Assembly: GCF_001550065.1 (NCBI RefSeq)
Contig: NZ_LRUB01000031.1
Coordinates: forward strand, 20,965 to 84,964
Reading direction: 5' to 3'
DNA: 64,000 nt
Origin: Kordiimonas lipolytica
GTDB taxonomy: Bacteria; Pseudomonadota; Alphaproteobacteria; Sphingomonadales; Kordiimonadaceae
Shown here one piece after another: positions 24,348 to 32,498 of the stretch. The position numbers were made by a program, and so were the translations under genes. Below the pieces are notes generated by a model. It saw only the letters and a program-made list of their open reading frames with translations. It searched no databases and was not told the DNA's origin. Within the stretch, counting starts at the first letter, position 1. The number at the start of each line of letters is the position of its first letter.

Positions 24348-24845
24348 CTATCCCGGAGGCCTAACACCATCCGGCTGCATCAAATCGTGCCTTTGACGAA
24401 CATGATCCGGCCAACGGCTTTTGATGTACGAAAGGGTCGCCAATATTTCCCTGTCCGTCAGTATGCCTTCATATGCAGGCATATCACTCTGATAACTTTC
24501 ATCCCCAACTACTGTGGCGGGGCCATATTTGGTTAGTGCAAACAGCACTGCATCTGGATGGTGCCAGGTATGACCGGTTTCATCATGCGGCGGCGCGGGC
24601 AAGCGGCCATTAGGCTTGCGCTCGCGCCAATTTGGCTGCCCCTCCAGGTTTACGCCATGGCATGCCGCACACTGGGCCTGATAGACCTTCCGACCCAAGG
24701 CAACCACCTCATGGTCGTTTGGTAATAGTTGGATATCAAGGAGCTGCTTCTCGCTGCCCTCTTGCATCACGACTGCCCAGCCAATGACCAGTAAGGCGAC
24801 CATCGCGCCCCCAAAAATCCAGGCTTTCATATTTTTATCTGCCAT
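24348..24845 (-). CDS. Membrane-anchored monoheme cytochrome c
   Basis: The 165-residue protein has an uncleaved-looking N-terminal membrane segment (IFGGAMVALLVIGWAVVM), one heme motif CAACH followed by GVNLEGQPNWRERKPNGRLPAPP, and a distal methionine candidate in SDMPAYEGIL. The arrangement is almost the same as in the cytochrome at 48770-49252 (CVSCHGENLEGQKNW..., SDMPAFEGTL), so the two are paralogues. It lies in the operon with Rieske, PII and CBS genes, with a 66-base gap upstream and 7 bases to the formyltransferase. It probably takes part in periplasmic electron transfer anchored to the inner membrane. Confidence 0.87.
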   Translation of the reverse strand: MADKNMKAWIFGGAMVALLVIGWAVVMQEGSEKQLLDIQLLPNDHEVVALGRKVYQAQCAACHGVNLEGQPNWRERKPNGRLPAPPHDETGHTWHHPDAVLFALTKYGPATVVGDESYQSDMPAYEGILTDREILATLSYIKSRWPDHVRQRHDLMQPDGVRPPG

Positions 24846-24911
24846 ATAGCTGCTACCCTTGATCCGAATATTTGCTTGGCCTGAAAAGTTTATGCAGGCC
24901 GCTGATTGGGC

Positions 24912-25550
24912 TCACGCCCACAATTCCAACACATAGTGCCTGACAACCGCGGACAGGATATCGCTGCGGGTGATGATGCCTTTAGGGATATGGCCGTCGA
25001 CAATGGGCATGGCGCCGATGCGCCTTTCAACAAAAAGCCGCGTGATAAATCGTAGATCAGTGCTGCACTCGGCCGTCAGAATGTGGGGCGTCATAACTTG
25101 GTCGACCGGCGCGCCCAACCGAGCCATGGCCCCTTCAGGCTGGTCGGTTTCAGGCAAGTCGGCCAGATAACGCAAGATGTCCCGCTCAGAAAGAATGCCC
25201 ACCAGTGGTCCACCCGCTGACGAGACCACGGGAACGTGCCTAAATCCATTTTCCTGCAACAACTGCAACGCCTCAGCGACGGTCGCCTCTGGCGTCACTG
25301 TCACAACCGGCCCGGACATCACCTGGTCCGCCATGATCGCTACCGACTGAACCGCTGGATTGGTGCGCGCGGCATAAATGTCGAGCGGAGATCCTCTACC
25401 AATTGGTGGGCGGCGCTCCGCCTTGGGCTTTTTGCGCCGAACCGGCTGCACTTTCGCAATCGCTCCGGCTTTCTCGACACCCTGCTTTTTGAACAGATTG
25501 CTGGGCGGAACAATCTCGAAACCGTCCAGGGAATAGACCGTAAATGTCAT
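24912..25550 (-). CDS. CBS-domain pair protein
   Basis: The 212-residue protein begins MTFTVYSLDGFEIVPP behind AGGAAAGCC; an upstream ATG at 25589 overlaps the leader and was not used. A basic linker (VRRKKPKAERRPP) precedes two CBS motifs: residues about 72-130 (VMSGPVVTVTPEATVAEAL...GILSERDILRYL) and about 147-205 (VMTPHILTAECSTDL...GIITRSDIL). CBS pairs bind adenine nucleotides and act as energy sensors. Between a PII protein and a cytochrome c, it could report AMP/ATP state to the respiratory branch, but no output domain is present. Stand-alone CBS proteins of this type are common in alphaproteobacterial low-oxygen clusters. Confidence 0.85.
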   Translation of the reverse strand: MTFTVYSLDGFEIVPPSNLFKKQGVEKAGAIAKVQPVRRKKPKAERRPPIGRGSPLDIYAARTNPAVQSVAIMADQVMSGPVVTVTPEATVAEALQLLQENGFRHVPVVSSAGGPLVGILSERDILRYLADLPETDQPEGAMARLGAPVDQVMTPHILTAECSTDLRFITRLFVERRIGAMPIVDGHIPKGIITRSDILSAVVRHYVLELWA

Positions 25551-25598
25551 GGCTTTCCTCGTATCTTGACGGGGCTCATCTGTCCCCACGACTGCTCG

Positions 25599-25922
25599 TT
25601 ATTCATCCGCAGAGACTTCTTCCCTGTCAGAAATCCGATACAGTCTGCTGACGGGTGTAATGGCAAGTATACCATCGCTGTCGAGCCCCGTATGGGCCGC
25701 TTCGAGGATTGCACAGGCAATCCTTTCGCCATCCGCTTCCGGTACATAAAGCTGCAAGCGGGCATATGGCCCCATCCAGTCGTGCTGGTAGAAATTCTTG
25801 TAGGCACCATAACCCTTGGTTTCTGAAACACTCAGCCCCGGCACCCCCAACTCCTGCAACCGCTTCTCCACGTCATCAAATTTCAGTTTATGAATGGTGG
25901 CTGTAATAGCAACAAAACCCAT
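25599..25922 (-). CDS. PII-family (GlnB/GlnK-like) signal protein
   Basis: The 107-residue product, from ATG 25922 after GAGGAGGAGAAA, matches the PII fold: N-terminal strand (FVAITATIHKLKFDDVEKRL), SVSETKGYG leading into the T-loop, a B-loop variant AHTGLDSDGILAI (GlnB: TGxxGDGKI) and a C-terminal TPVSRLYRISDREE. The T-loop (KNFYQHDWMGPYARLQ) differs from GlnB and the GDGK glycine-lysine is altered, so ATP/2-oxoglutarate binding may differ. It lies 29 bases downstream of petA and 48 bases upstream of the CBS gene, with no amtB, glnA or glnD nearby. A sensor for a respiratory or metal process rather than nitrogen is inferred. Confidence 0.8.
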   Translation of the reverse strand: MGFVAITATIHKLKFDDVEKRLQELGVPGLSVSETKGYGAYKNFYQHDWMGPYARLQLYVPEADGERIACAILEAAHTGLDSDGILAITPVSRLYRISDREEVSADE

Positions 25923-25951
25923 TTTCTCCTCCTCTCTTGAGGTTGAAATCT

Positions 25952-26488
25952 TCATCCGATCCGCAAAACGTCCGCGGCAACAAATTGGTAGGGCGGGAGG
26001 TCCAGGTTCCTGGGTGCCGGCCCTTTCCTGATCCGCCCCGACGTATCATAGTGCGAGCCATGGCACGGGCAGAACCAGCCGCCATAGTCACCGCGAGAGT
26101 CGGTCTCTTTCTGGCCAAGGGGGACACACCCAAGGTGCGTACAAATGCCGATAACAACCAGCCAAGGCTGGTTGATAATCCGGCTCGCATCCGTCTCTCG
26201 GTCGACAAGGGCCGCCTCATCGTCATGGCGGGCGGCCGCAATCTCCGTTTTAGTTCGTCGGACAATAAAAACAGGCTTGCCGCGCCATTTGATCGTGACC
26301 CGCTCACCGACCGCGATCACGGACAGATCGACATCCACAGACGCCAAGGCAAGAGTATCGGCCGCCGGATTCATGCTATCGATAAAGGGCCAGGTCGCCA
26401 CAATGCCACCCGTCGCGATGAGAGCACCTGACGCGACATGAAGAAAGTCTCGCCTGGGTAACGCTTGTGTATCGGCATGCGCTGGCAT
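25952..26488 (-). CDS. petA: Rieske iron-sulfur protein, PetA-like, without petB/petC
   Basis: The 178-residue protein has a Tat signal/anchor (LPRRDFLHVASGALIATGG) and the 2Fe-2S motifs CTHLGC and CPCHGSHYD, with PGPAPRNL-like RKGPAPRNLDLPPY. These are the features of the ubiquinol-cytochrome c reductase Rieske subunit. Start 26488 has an ideal AAAGGAGG. Normally petA precedes petB and petC; here the next gene is a PII protein, so this is a solitary or second copy. A CueR-like promoter (26514-26544) lies directly upstream. Replacement of a copper-damaged Rieske subunit under metal stress is one hypothesis. Confidence 0.88.
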   Translation of the reverse strand: MPAHADTQALPRRDFLHVASGALIATGGIVATWPFIDSMNPAADTLALASVDVDLSVIAVGERVTIKWRGKPVFIVRRTKTEIAAARHDDEAALVDRETDASRIINQPWLVVIGICTHLGCVPLGQKETDSRGDYGGWFCPCHGSHYDTSGRIRKGPAPRNLDLPPYQFVAADVLRIG

Positions 26489-26513
26489 TTGTGCCTCCTT
26501 TCATCGTTCCTTC

Positions 26514-26544
26514 AGCATGAGGCTTCCAGCAACCGGAGGGTCAA
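26514..26544 (-). promoter_or_regulatory. CueR-like promoter heading the Rieske operon
   Basis: On the minus strand TTGACC (26539-26544) and CATGCT (26514-26519) are 19 bp apart. The spacer holds ACCCTCC-N7-GGAAGCC, which matches the CueR dyad ACCTTCC-N7-GGAAGGT at 11 of 14 positions and in the right register. The implied start near 26507 gives a leader of about 19 bases with AAAGGAGG before petA. Confidence 0.65.
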
Positions 26545-26890
26545 ACCCTGTTTCAATTTTCCGATACACAAATCTGTGAGTGAATAGAGGCTGTACCGAG
26601 GCCTGCAGATCCTAAGGGCCACTTTAGGCGAATTTGAGACGTACCGAAACACTCGATGGATGGCTCAAGCTGACCCCATGTATAGACCGGCTGCCGTTCG
26701 CAAGGAAGATGTTCCCCGTCAGGGCTTATGGGAGTTTTCGTGTTGAAAGAGGGGTTTCATGACCTGTCTCCTTTTTGATCAGGAAACAGTTATTCTACTC
26801 CCATCAACTGAGTGCACTTTCTGACCCAATTAATTATAGGTACAATAGTGACAAATGCCTCTGACTATAGACTCACTAACGGTGCGATAT
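26545..26890. other. Intergenic region upstream of the Rieske promoter
   Basis: About 350 bases lie between the petA promoter and the 3' end of the PAS-like gene. I see no open frame of note, no tRNA and no clear terminator. The last 150 bases are AT-rich. It probably contains the 3' untranslated region of the PAS-like gene. Confidence 0.6.
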
Positions 26891-27493
26891 TCAATCTGCC
26901 ACGAGGCGACCCAAGTCAAACATCACCGCCTCAACGGGTCCCACCAGGCGTTTGTCTTCAGGTTGATAAAACAGTTTAGCCTCGTTGGTTGAGGCAGCTG
27001 AACTATTGGCACACTCTTCAAGATAGCCGCATGACACACAAACGTTTTTGCTACACGCCGAAGCACAGCCCAAAAACAACTGAACGCTTGGATCGGCCTG
27101 TTTTAGGAGGCCATAAAAGCCGCATATATCGGTCTTCTCACCTGCTGGGTTTGTCAGTTGAAGGCGCAATCGAAGCACATTGCTTTTGGAAGCGGTGAGT
27201 TCCCCACATAGTGAATCCAAGTCTTCTCGAGCCTGTGTACTAAGAAGCGGCAAAATATCCGTGCCCGTTAACGACCTACCGAAAAGATCATCTTGTGCGG
27301 TCCCCATTAGAGCTGGCGTCAAAAATTCGTGTGAGGAGTATGCCCAAATAGACAACCAAGGCAGGAATTTGACCATCTCCTTAGGGTCAACACGTGCCTT
27401 TTCTGGCCTCTCCCCTTTATACATCAAGGCCTTATAGTATCTCAAAAATTCTTGAAACAGAAAATAAGCTGATCGCGCCTGACGTCTGCTCAT
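26891..27493 (-). CDS. PAS-domain-like regulatory protein
   Basis: The 200-residue product starts at ATG 27493 (MSRRQARSAYFLFQEFLRYYKALMY). It has the layout of the alphaproteobacterial stand-alone PAS group: a region FLPWLSIWAYSSHEFLTPALMGTAQDDLFGRSLTGTDIL in which a small-molecule sensor domain is expected. It lacks any output domain. Towards the C-terminus is a cysteine cluster (CASACSKNVCVSCGYLEEC) that could bind iron-sulfur or zinc. It diverges from the receiver gene at 27741. A similar PAS-like protein is at 28307-28852. The ligand is unknown. Confidence 0.65.
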   Translation of the reverse strand: MSRRQARSAYFLFQEFLRYYKALMYKGERPEKARVDPKEMVKFLPWLSIWAYSSHEFLTPALMGTAQDDLFGRSLTGTDILPLLSTQAREDLDSLCGELTASKSNVLRLRLQLTNPAGEKTDICGFYGLLKQADPSVQLFLGCASACSKNVCVSCGYLEECANSSAASTNEAKLFYQPEDKRLVGPVEAVMFDLGRLVAD

Positions 27494-27608
27494 ATTCTGA
27501 CACCAATTCCTGCCTGCCCCAAGACACTGGCCGACTGGCAACATTCTGCTTTAATTGCGGTCATTTATTGCTCGCTCTTGTTTTCAATCCTACACCTACT
27601 CAGGTCGA

Positions 27609-27633
27609 TGTGATGAGCGGTCAACTCATCGCA
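27609..27633. promoter_or_regulatory. Dyad in the divergent PAS/receiver intergenic region
   Basis: GATGAG (27612-27617) and CTCATC (27625-27630) form a perfect inverted repeat with a 7-bp centre, extended to 8 of 9 matched bases (27609-27617 / 27625-27633). It lies midway between two divergent regulatory genes and may be an operator. Confidence 0.35.
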
Positions 27634-27740
27634 ATACAAAATTCATGAACTTGCCCTATTGTTATTGAAATACTCATCTGCGACAGCTTTGATACCAATG
27701 CCCAAGCATCGCATTGCTCTACTATAGAGGTGATCATTTA

Positions 27741-28166
27741 ATGGAAAGTTACGTCAAACATCAGCGCGATGTGTTTGCAGGACATTCAATCTTGGCAATC
27801 GATGATGAGCCGATCATTCGTGAATTACTGAACCGGCTGCTTAAAGACCTGGGGTTTGAGCACGTCGAATGTGCGGCTGATGGATCAGAGGCTCTCCGGA
27901 AGCTCGACAAATCGCGCTTCGACCTAATTCTTTGCGATATTCTCATGAAGCCTATGAATGGCATTGAATTTGTCAGGACATTAAGAAAATCAGCGCCTGT
28001 CAGATATGATTCCAGCAAAGCGTCCACGCCCGTCGTGTTTCTGACAGGCAGCACCGAACAAGAGCATATCAAAGGGGCGAAGGAGGTTGGCGCAAAAGGC
28101 TACATCGTCAAGCCCATTGATGCCGCAATCATGCGAGATAGGTTAGCCAGATTCTTCCGCAGATAA
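27741..28166 (+). CDS. Single-domain response regulator (CheY-like)
   Basis: The 141-residue product, from ATG 27741 after GAGGTGAT, consists of one receiver domain: acidic pair in AIDDEPIIRELL, phosphoacceptor D in LILCDILMKPMNG, the conserved T in VFLTGST and K in YIVKPIDA. No output domain is present. It could be phosphorylated by the PAS histidine kinase at 31202-32479 and signal to the chemoreceptor cluster or to flagellar/other targets. An insertion RYDSSKASTP between beta4-flanking elements is slightly unusual. Confidence 0.85.
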   Translation: MESYVKHQRDVFAGHSILAIDDEPIIRELLNRLLKDLGFEHVECAADGSEALRKLDKSRFDLILCDILMKPMNGIEFVRTLRKSAPVRYDSSKASTPVVFLTGSTEQEHIKGAKEVGAKGYIVKPIDAAIMRDRLARFFRR

Positions 28167-28306
28167 TTTGGAAGGCCCCCAACGTTAGTACCAAGCTAAA
28201 TACATGTTAGGACAGGTGAGCTTTCATGAGGACATTCCCCTCTTCCTGTTTGGCTTCCAAGCTTGACACAGCTCAACCTAAACTCCAAAAGGTGGCCGGG
28301 GCATGT

Positions 28307-28852
28307 ATGGAAATCAAGTTTATCAAGAAGTCTGAATTTCAACCGGCGGGGCATCACAGCCTGCTGTGGCAGTACTGGCGTACCCTTTATAGGGAGGCCC
28401 GTAATGATATCCCGCTGCGAACATCGTTGCGACCAGATCAAATAGCATCTCTGATACCCTACTTGACCATCCTCGACATGATCGATGAAGATACTGTCTC
28501 GATCCTCTTGATTGGCAGTGCGCACGACCAGATGTGGAGCCGAAACATTATCGCCGACAATTTTCTCGACCACCTCTCTGGCGAGGCTCGACAGAAATAC
28601 AAAGACCTCTTTATCTCGCTCAAAAATTACAGGCTGGGCTGCGTAACCGAGGAGGTTGTAACAACGGCCAGCGGTACGACACTTCGTTGTAGCGGACTTC
28701 TCCTGCCCCTTAGAGCTAACACGGGAGAGACAACAGCTTCAGTTGGTTACTTCACCTATGAAGGTATAGAAGAGGACTTCCAGGACCTAATGAGAAATGG
28801 CCCTTCTGACCGGTGCATTGAAAATGTAACCTTCATATCAATGGACGATTGA
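28307..28852 (+). CDS. PAS-domain-like protein
   Basis: The 181-residue product starts at ATG 28307 with AAGGTGG upstream; an in-frame ATG at 28226 lacks a site. It reads MEIKFIKKSEFQPAGHHS, then the stand-alone PAS pattern LLWQYWRTLYREA, LRPDQIASLIPYLTILDMIDEDTVSILLIGSAHDQMW and RCSGLLLPLRANTGE. It resembles the neighbour at 26891-27493 in organisation but lacks its cysteine cluster. No catalytic or DNA-binding region is seen. A sensor input for the local signalling cluster is inferred. Confidence 0.65.
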   Translation: MEIKFIKKSEFQPAGHHSLLWQYWRTLYREARNDIPLRTSLRPDQIASLIPYLTILDMIDEDTVSILLIGSAHDQMWSRNIIADNFLDHLSGEARQKYKDLFISLKNYRLGCVTEEVVTTASGTTLRCSGLLLPLRANTGETTASVGYFTYEGIEEDFQDLMRNGPSDRCIENVTFISMDD

Positions 28853-28920
28853 CAATTCACTTCCGATTAAGTCTTTTGCGCTAGCTTCCCACGTCAAAAT
28901 CCAACTTGCGGTGACCCACG

Positions 28921-29319
28921 ATGGCTTCTCGGCACACATTTTCTGACGTTTCAGTTCTAGTATGCGTGTCCGATGACGAAGAACGTGCGCTCCTCACAAA
29001 CATCCTCTCTCTCTTGGGCAACACAACAGTCACTGAAGCTACCAACGAACAGAAAGCTTTCAGCGCTCTTTCGGGAGGCAAGCTTGATATGATCTTTTTG
29101 CGCTTAGGCCATCTGGAACCAGATCCTCAGCAAGTTCTTGGTAAGATATTTGCGACCCAATCAGACGCTGCACTCTTTGTCTTTTCTGCAGAAGGTTTCT
29201 CATGTGACGCTTTTGAAAAGCAAGCGCAAACATATGGCCTTAGGGTCGCAGGATGCTTTGCTGAACCTTTCAGCCTCAGTGCCCTCGCGGGGCGCATCGT
29301 TGATTTCAATCCGCAATAG
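28921..29319 (+). CDS. Degenerate receiver-domain protein
   Basis: The 132-residue protein has a CheY-like fold pattern: acidic residues after beta1 (VLVCVSDDEERALL), a beta3 strand MIFLRLGHLEPD, a small-residue beta4 region (ALFVFSAEGFS) and a beta5 FAEPFSLSALAGRI. At beta3 the phosphoacceptor aspartate is replaced by arginine (FLRLG), and the lysine of beta5 is absent. It cannot be a conventional phospho-receiver and may be a pseudo-receiver acting by protein binding. It lies downstream of the receiver and PAS genes in the same direction. Confidence 0.7.
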   Translation: MASRHTFSDVSVLVCVSDDEERALLTNILSLLGNTTVTEATNEQKAFSALSGGKLDMIFLRLGHLEPDPQQVLGKIFATQSDAALFVFSAEGFSCDAFEKQAQTYGLRVAGCFAEPFSLSALAGRIVDFNPQ

Positions 29320-29367
29320 CAGTGCGTGACCCTTACTAGAGCGATCAAGCGTCGTACCATGGAACGG

Positions 29368-29871
29368 CTATGACCAATCAATCTTTGACATAAGTTCGAA
29401 CACGCTCGCAGGAATCTTTTTCTGAGCGGTATCGACACGAATAGGAGGCCTATTCCAGTCATCGAATTGCTGTTCCTGAATCTGTTCCCAAGTTAGGGCG
29501 CCTTCGCCCACTGCATAGTCTGCCTGGCCTTCAACGCGGGAACGATGGACATCTACGTCCGAGCAAACTACTTCGACATTCTGAAGCTTGGCACCCTGCT
29601 CCTCAGCCAAACGTGTCCATTCATCTCGGGTGGCCTGCACGGGATTGCAACAATCAACCACGACATTGTGCCCTAACGCCAGGTTATCTTCAGCTAGTCG
29701 ATAAACGAATTGATAGACGCCGCTTAGGTCTGCCGCACTTCCCAATTCACCAAGTGTTGTTTGAATTGTATCGATCTGGATATAGGCTGCACCGGTTTCT
29801 CGGCAAATAGCTTTTGCTAACGTCGACTTCCCGACCCCAGGCAAACCCGAAAAAATCACCAGAGTGGACAT
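29368..29871 (-). CDS. P-loop kinase / AAA_33-type ATP-binding protein
   Basis: The 167-residue protein has a Walker A GLPGVGKSTLAKAI near residue 9, an acidic D after a hydrophobic strand (YIQIDTIQ) and VVVDCCNPVQATRDEW, a pattern of small nucleoside/aminoglycoside-type kinases and uncharacterised AAA_33 proteins. The substrate is unknown. It is transcribed against its neighbours, so it is probably a monocistronic housekeeping-like insertion. Confidence 0.7.
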   Translation of the reverse strand: MSTLVIFSGLPGVGKSTLAKAICRETGAAYIQIDTIQTTLGELGSAADLSGVYQFVYRLAEDNLALGHNVVVDCCNPVQATRDEWTRLAEEQGAKLQNVEVVCSDVDVHRSRVEGQADYAVGEGALTWEQIQEQQFDDWNRPPIRVDTAQKKIPASVFELMSKIDWS

Positions 29872-30087
29872 GGTATACTTCCTAGTTTAGTGCCATCTGC
29901 ACGTCACGGCTCGGCTTTCTTGCGACCGCCAAAAAATTATTAACAATAACAGTATGTTAATATTGTGCCGTGTTCTATTTACACCGTCAACTATGCACGA
30001 TATCCAATCACAAATTCTCTTGAGCGCTGCAGAAAAACTGCATATGGCTAATTCCCCTACCGGAACCTCGACGTAAAGCATGAATCC

Positions 30088-30306
30088 GTGAAAGAATTCT
30101 CCTCCGAACTAGCTCTGCTTATACTCTTGCTTTTGTCAACAGGAGGCATCTTGATGCGCCGCGTTCAGCGTCGCAGATATAGGTGCCGTCGATGTGGACA
30201 CATCTTTCGCTTAAGGATTGCCGATCGCTTCAGTTTGATAAGACAAAAATTTACATGTTCAGGATGCAAAATACCGCGCAATTGGTCAAAGCTCGAGAGA
30301 ATCTGA
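30088..30306 (+). CDS. Small membrane protein with zinc-ribbon motif, hypothetical
   Basis: A GTG-started frame encodes 72 residues: one hydrophobic segment (LALLILLLLSTGGILM) followed by a very basic stretch (RRVQRRRYRCRRCGHIFRLR) and two cysteine pairs (CRRCGH ... CSGC) forming a likely zinc ribbon. The ribosome-binding site is weak and no family was recognised. The coding case rests on the coherent TM-plus-zinc-ribbon layout. Confidence 0.4.
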   Translation: MKEFSSELALLILLLLSTGGILMRRVQRRRYRCRRCGHIFRLRIADRFSLIRQKFTCSGCKIPRNWSKLERI

Positions 30307-30355
30307 CATAGAGCCACAGAAGCGACTTGCCCTCTACAAACTGGCAAGAAAGGCG

Positions 30356-31084
30356 TCATGGCAGCGGGGCCAGATATTGATCAAGAAATGCCTGCCCACC
30401 CAGCCTCTTGACGGCAGCCTCGAGAGCTTTAGCCTCTACACCAAATTGCTGTGCCAAAACATGATAAACCTTGATCTCCTTCAATGGAGACGCCTTAAGG
30501 TTTGCTGTCATATATTGCTTCACTTCCGGCCACATTCCGGCATCTAGAATAATGAAGTCCGCCCGTTCCTTTGCCAGCAGATCGTGCATGGTTTTGAAGC
30601 CGGGGAGGGGTAGTGGTGTTGCTTGCCACTGGTGCAACATCGCCTCCGCCCACTTTGCACCAGAGCGGAATCCGACGACCTTGCCCTCGAAGGAGCCTGA
30701 CCCATCTGCACCTTCGGATTTTAGCCATACGGCGATCAACGATATTTTCCCGAGATAGATATTGTGGCTATTCAGCTTTGTACCATACGCCTTGACCCAA
30801 AGGGTCGTCCTCGCAGCCTGGCCATCCAAAAGATCACGCTGCATCAATTCGTGCGCCCGTGACAGTGACACATCAACAATTCGCAGACAAAGCCCAGCTT
30901 GGTCATATAGCGCCTTCAACATTGGGTCGAGTGATCGGTTCAGGCCGTCATCTGAATAGCTGGCAATTTTGAGGCAAGCGCCATTGTCCCAAGTCGGCTC
31001 CGCGTTGACGGCCCCATCACGGGGCACCAATTCTCCATACAGCAACATGGCTACTGCCATCCATATGAAAGTCCGGTGTCGCAT
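30356..31084 (-). CDS. Periplasmic solute-binding-like protein (SBP_bac_3-type)
   Basis: The 242-residue product, from ATG 31084, has a signal peptide (FIWMAVAMLLYGELV) and a fold pattern of amino-acid-type binding proteins: CLKIASYSDDGLNRSLDPMLKAL near the start, SLSRAHELMQRDLLDGQAART in the middle and KTMHDLLAKERADFIILDAG later. No transporter genes are adjacent, so it could be a sensory rather than transport component. It diverges from the histidine kinase gene, and a link to it or to the chemoreceptor is possible. An upstream in-frame ATG at 31192 lies before the hydrophobic segment and was judged too early. Confidence 0.65.
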   Translation of the reverse strand: MRHRTFIWMAVAMLLYGELVPRDGAVNAEPTWDNGACLKIASYSDDGLNRSLDPMLKALYDQAGLCLRIVDVSLSRAHELMQRDLLDGQAARTTLWVKAYGTKLNSHNIYLGKISLIAVWLKSEGADGSGSFEGKVVGFRSGAKWAEAMLHQWQATPLPLPGFKTMHDLLAKERADFIILDAGMWPEVKQYMTANLKASPLKEIKVYHVLAQQFGVEAKALEAAVKRLGGQAFLDQYLAPLP

Positions 31085-31201
31085 CGCAGAACTATGGCTC
31101 AAAATGGTTGAGCAATCCCTAAAAGCCCTACCCACAGGAACAACTCCATACTCCCCAAATGGGTAGGAAGAAAAACTTTCTAACGATGTCACAATGTAAG
31201 T

Positions 31202-32479
31202 ATGAAATTATTTGATCGCGAGCTGGATACTTCTTCTAACGAGGCCTTTGCAACGTCCACAACCGACAAACCCTCTGCTCCCCTCCTGAAATTACTCAAG
31301 GACAATCTCCTCGATTTTTCCTCAGACGCAGTCTTCATCTGCGATGACACCTTCCGTTTCTGCTACATCAATTCTGCAGCAACCAACTTGACCGGTTTTT
31401 CCTCAAGTGAGCTTCTTGGACAGCCGGTCGACCTATTGCTGCCGGAAACTCTAAGATCCAGTCACCGAGAGCAGATGGTATCATTCGCGGCTGTCGAGGG
31501 CATTTCCCGAAGCATGAACCGGCAACGCCAGATTTCCTGCCAGACAAAGGACGGGGCTATTGTCAAGACATCCGGGGCACTGACAACGATGACCCAAGAC
31601 GGGAAACGCTTCTTCGGCGTCGTTTTGAGGGATCAGACCGAACGCGACGAGCTGCTAGCCAAGCTTGAAAGAAAGGAACGGGCACTCAGCCTTGCCTTGC
31701 AGAAAGCCCAGTTGGCCATCTCGGCGCGGTCGCATTTCCTGTCCAAAGCGAGCCATGAGCTTCGGACGCCGCTAAACGCTATTCTCGGCTTCAGCCAACT
31801 TCTTGCGAACTGGCAAGGGCCTCCTTCCGAAGAGATGGCCCGAGACTACGGGCAATACATCCTTGGTAGCGGTGAGACATTACTGCATGTGGTCAATCAA
31901 ATACTGGAATTCAGCGAACTCAACAGCGATTATGCGGACCCCAATCTGCAATCGTTTGCTCTTGAGGATCTACTAGAATCCGTTGCAACAGCATTTGGCC
32001 CCAAAGCCGAAGAGGCCAAGATCAACCTGAGGCTAGAGGTCATCGATGGAGCTGACAGTTTCATTGACTATCCAAGAATGTGGAGAGCCCTATCGAACGT
32101 CATCGACAATGCTATCCGCTACACAGCCGCCGGCGGCAACGTAACCTTGAGCCTAGAAAAAACTGCCAAGGGAATTCCTGTCATCAACATTGAAGACACA
32201 GGTCAAGGTATTGCACGCGACCGGCTAGTAGCGATCACCAAACCTTTCGAATTGTCTGCAGATAGCCCACACGGTGTTTCGAACGGGATAGGGCTAGGCC
32301 TTGCCACGGCTAAGACAATCGTCGCGATGCACGGTGGTCGGCTACGCATCAGAAGCAAGCCAGCTCGCGGCACCACCGTATCCATTTCACTTCCTGACAT
32401 CGACCCGTTAACCCGCCAAAAAACCGAGCACGACAGCAATCCGGCCGACAAAAAGAACCGGACAATCTTCTATATCTAA
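31202..32479 (+). CDS. PAS-containing sensor histidine kinase
   Basis: The 425-residue protein is soluble. A PAS domain spans residues about 35-145 ([20 protein letters not shown] ... [12 protein letters not shown]), followed by a helix linker and the HisKA H-box with H185 ([17 protein letters not shown]). The catalytic domain has the N-box [11 protein letters not shown]1 DTGQGI and G2 [10 protein letters not shown]. There is no receiver in the same chain. The next gene, a soluble chemoreceptor, starts 20 bases downstream, so they are co-transcribed. The candidate partner receiver is 27741-28166. Confidence 0.9.
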   Translation: MKLFDRELDTSSNEAFATSTTDKPSAPLLKLLKDNLLDFSSDAVFICDDTFRFCYINSAATNLTGFSSSELLGQPVDLLLPETLRSSHREQMVSFAAVEGISRSMNRQRQISCQTKDGAIVKTSGALTTMTQDGKRFFGVVLRDQTERDELLAKLERKERALSLALQKAQLAISARSHFLSKASHELRTPLNAILGFSQLLANWQGPPSEEMARDYGQYILGSGETLLHVVNQILEFSELNSDYADPNLQSFALEDLLESVATAFGPKAEEAKINLRLEVIDGADSFIDYPRMWRALSNVIDNAIRYTAAGGNVTLSLEKTAKGIPVINIEDTGQGIARDRLVAITKPFELSADSPHGVSNGIGLGLATAKTIVAMHGGRLRIRSKPARGTTVSISLPDIDPLTRQKTEHDSNPADKKNRTIFYI

Positions 32480-32498
32480 ATCCCTGGGAAGGACCAAC

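Noticed and set aside
26489..26890. Small RNA or gene in the intergenic region upstream of petA
   Set aside because: Apart from the promoter at 26514-26544 there is no convincing hairpin with T-run or open frame.
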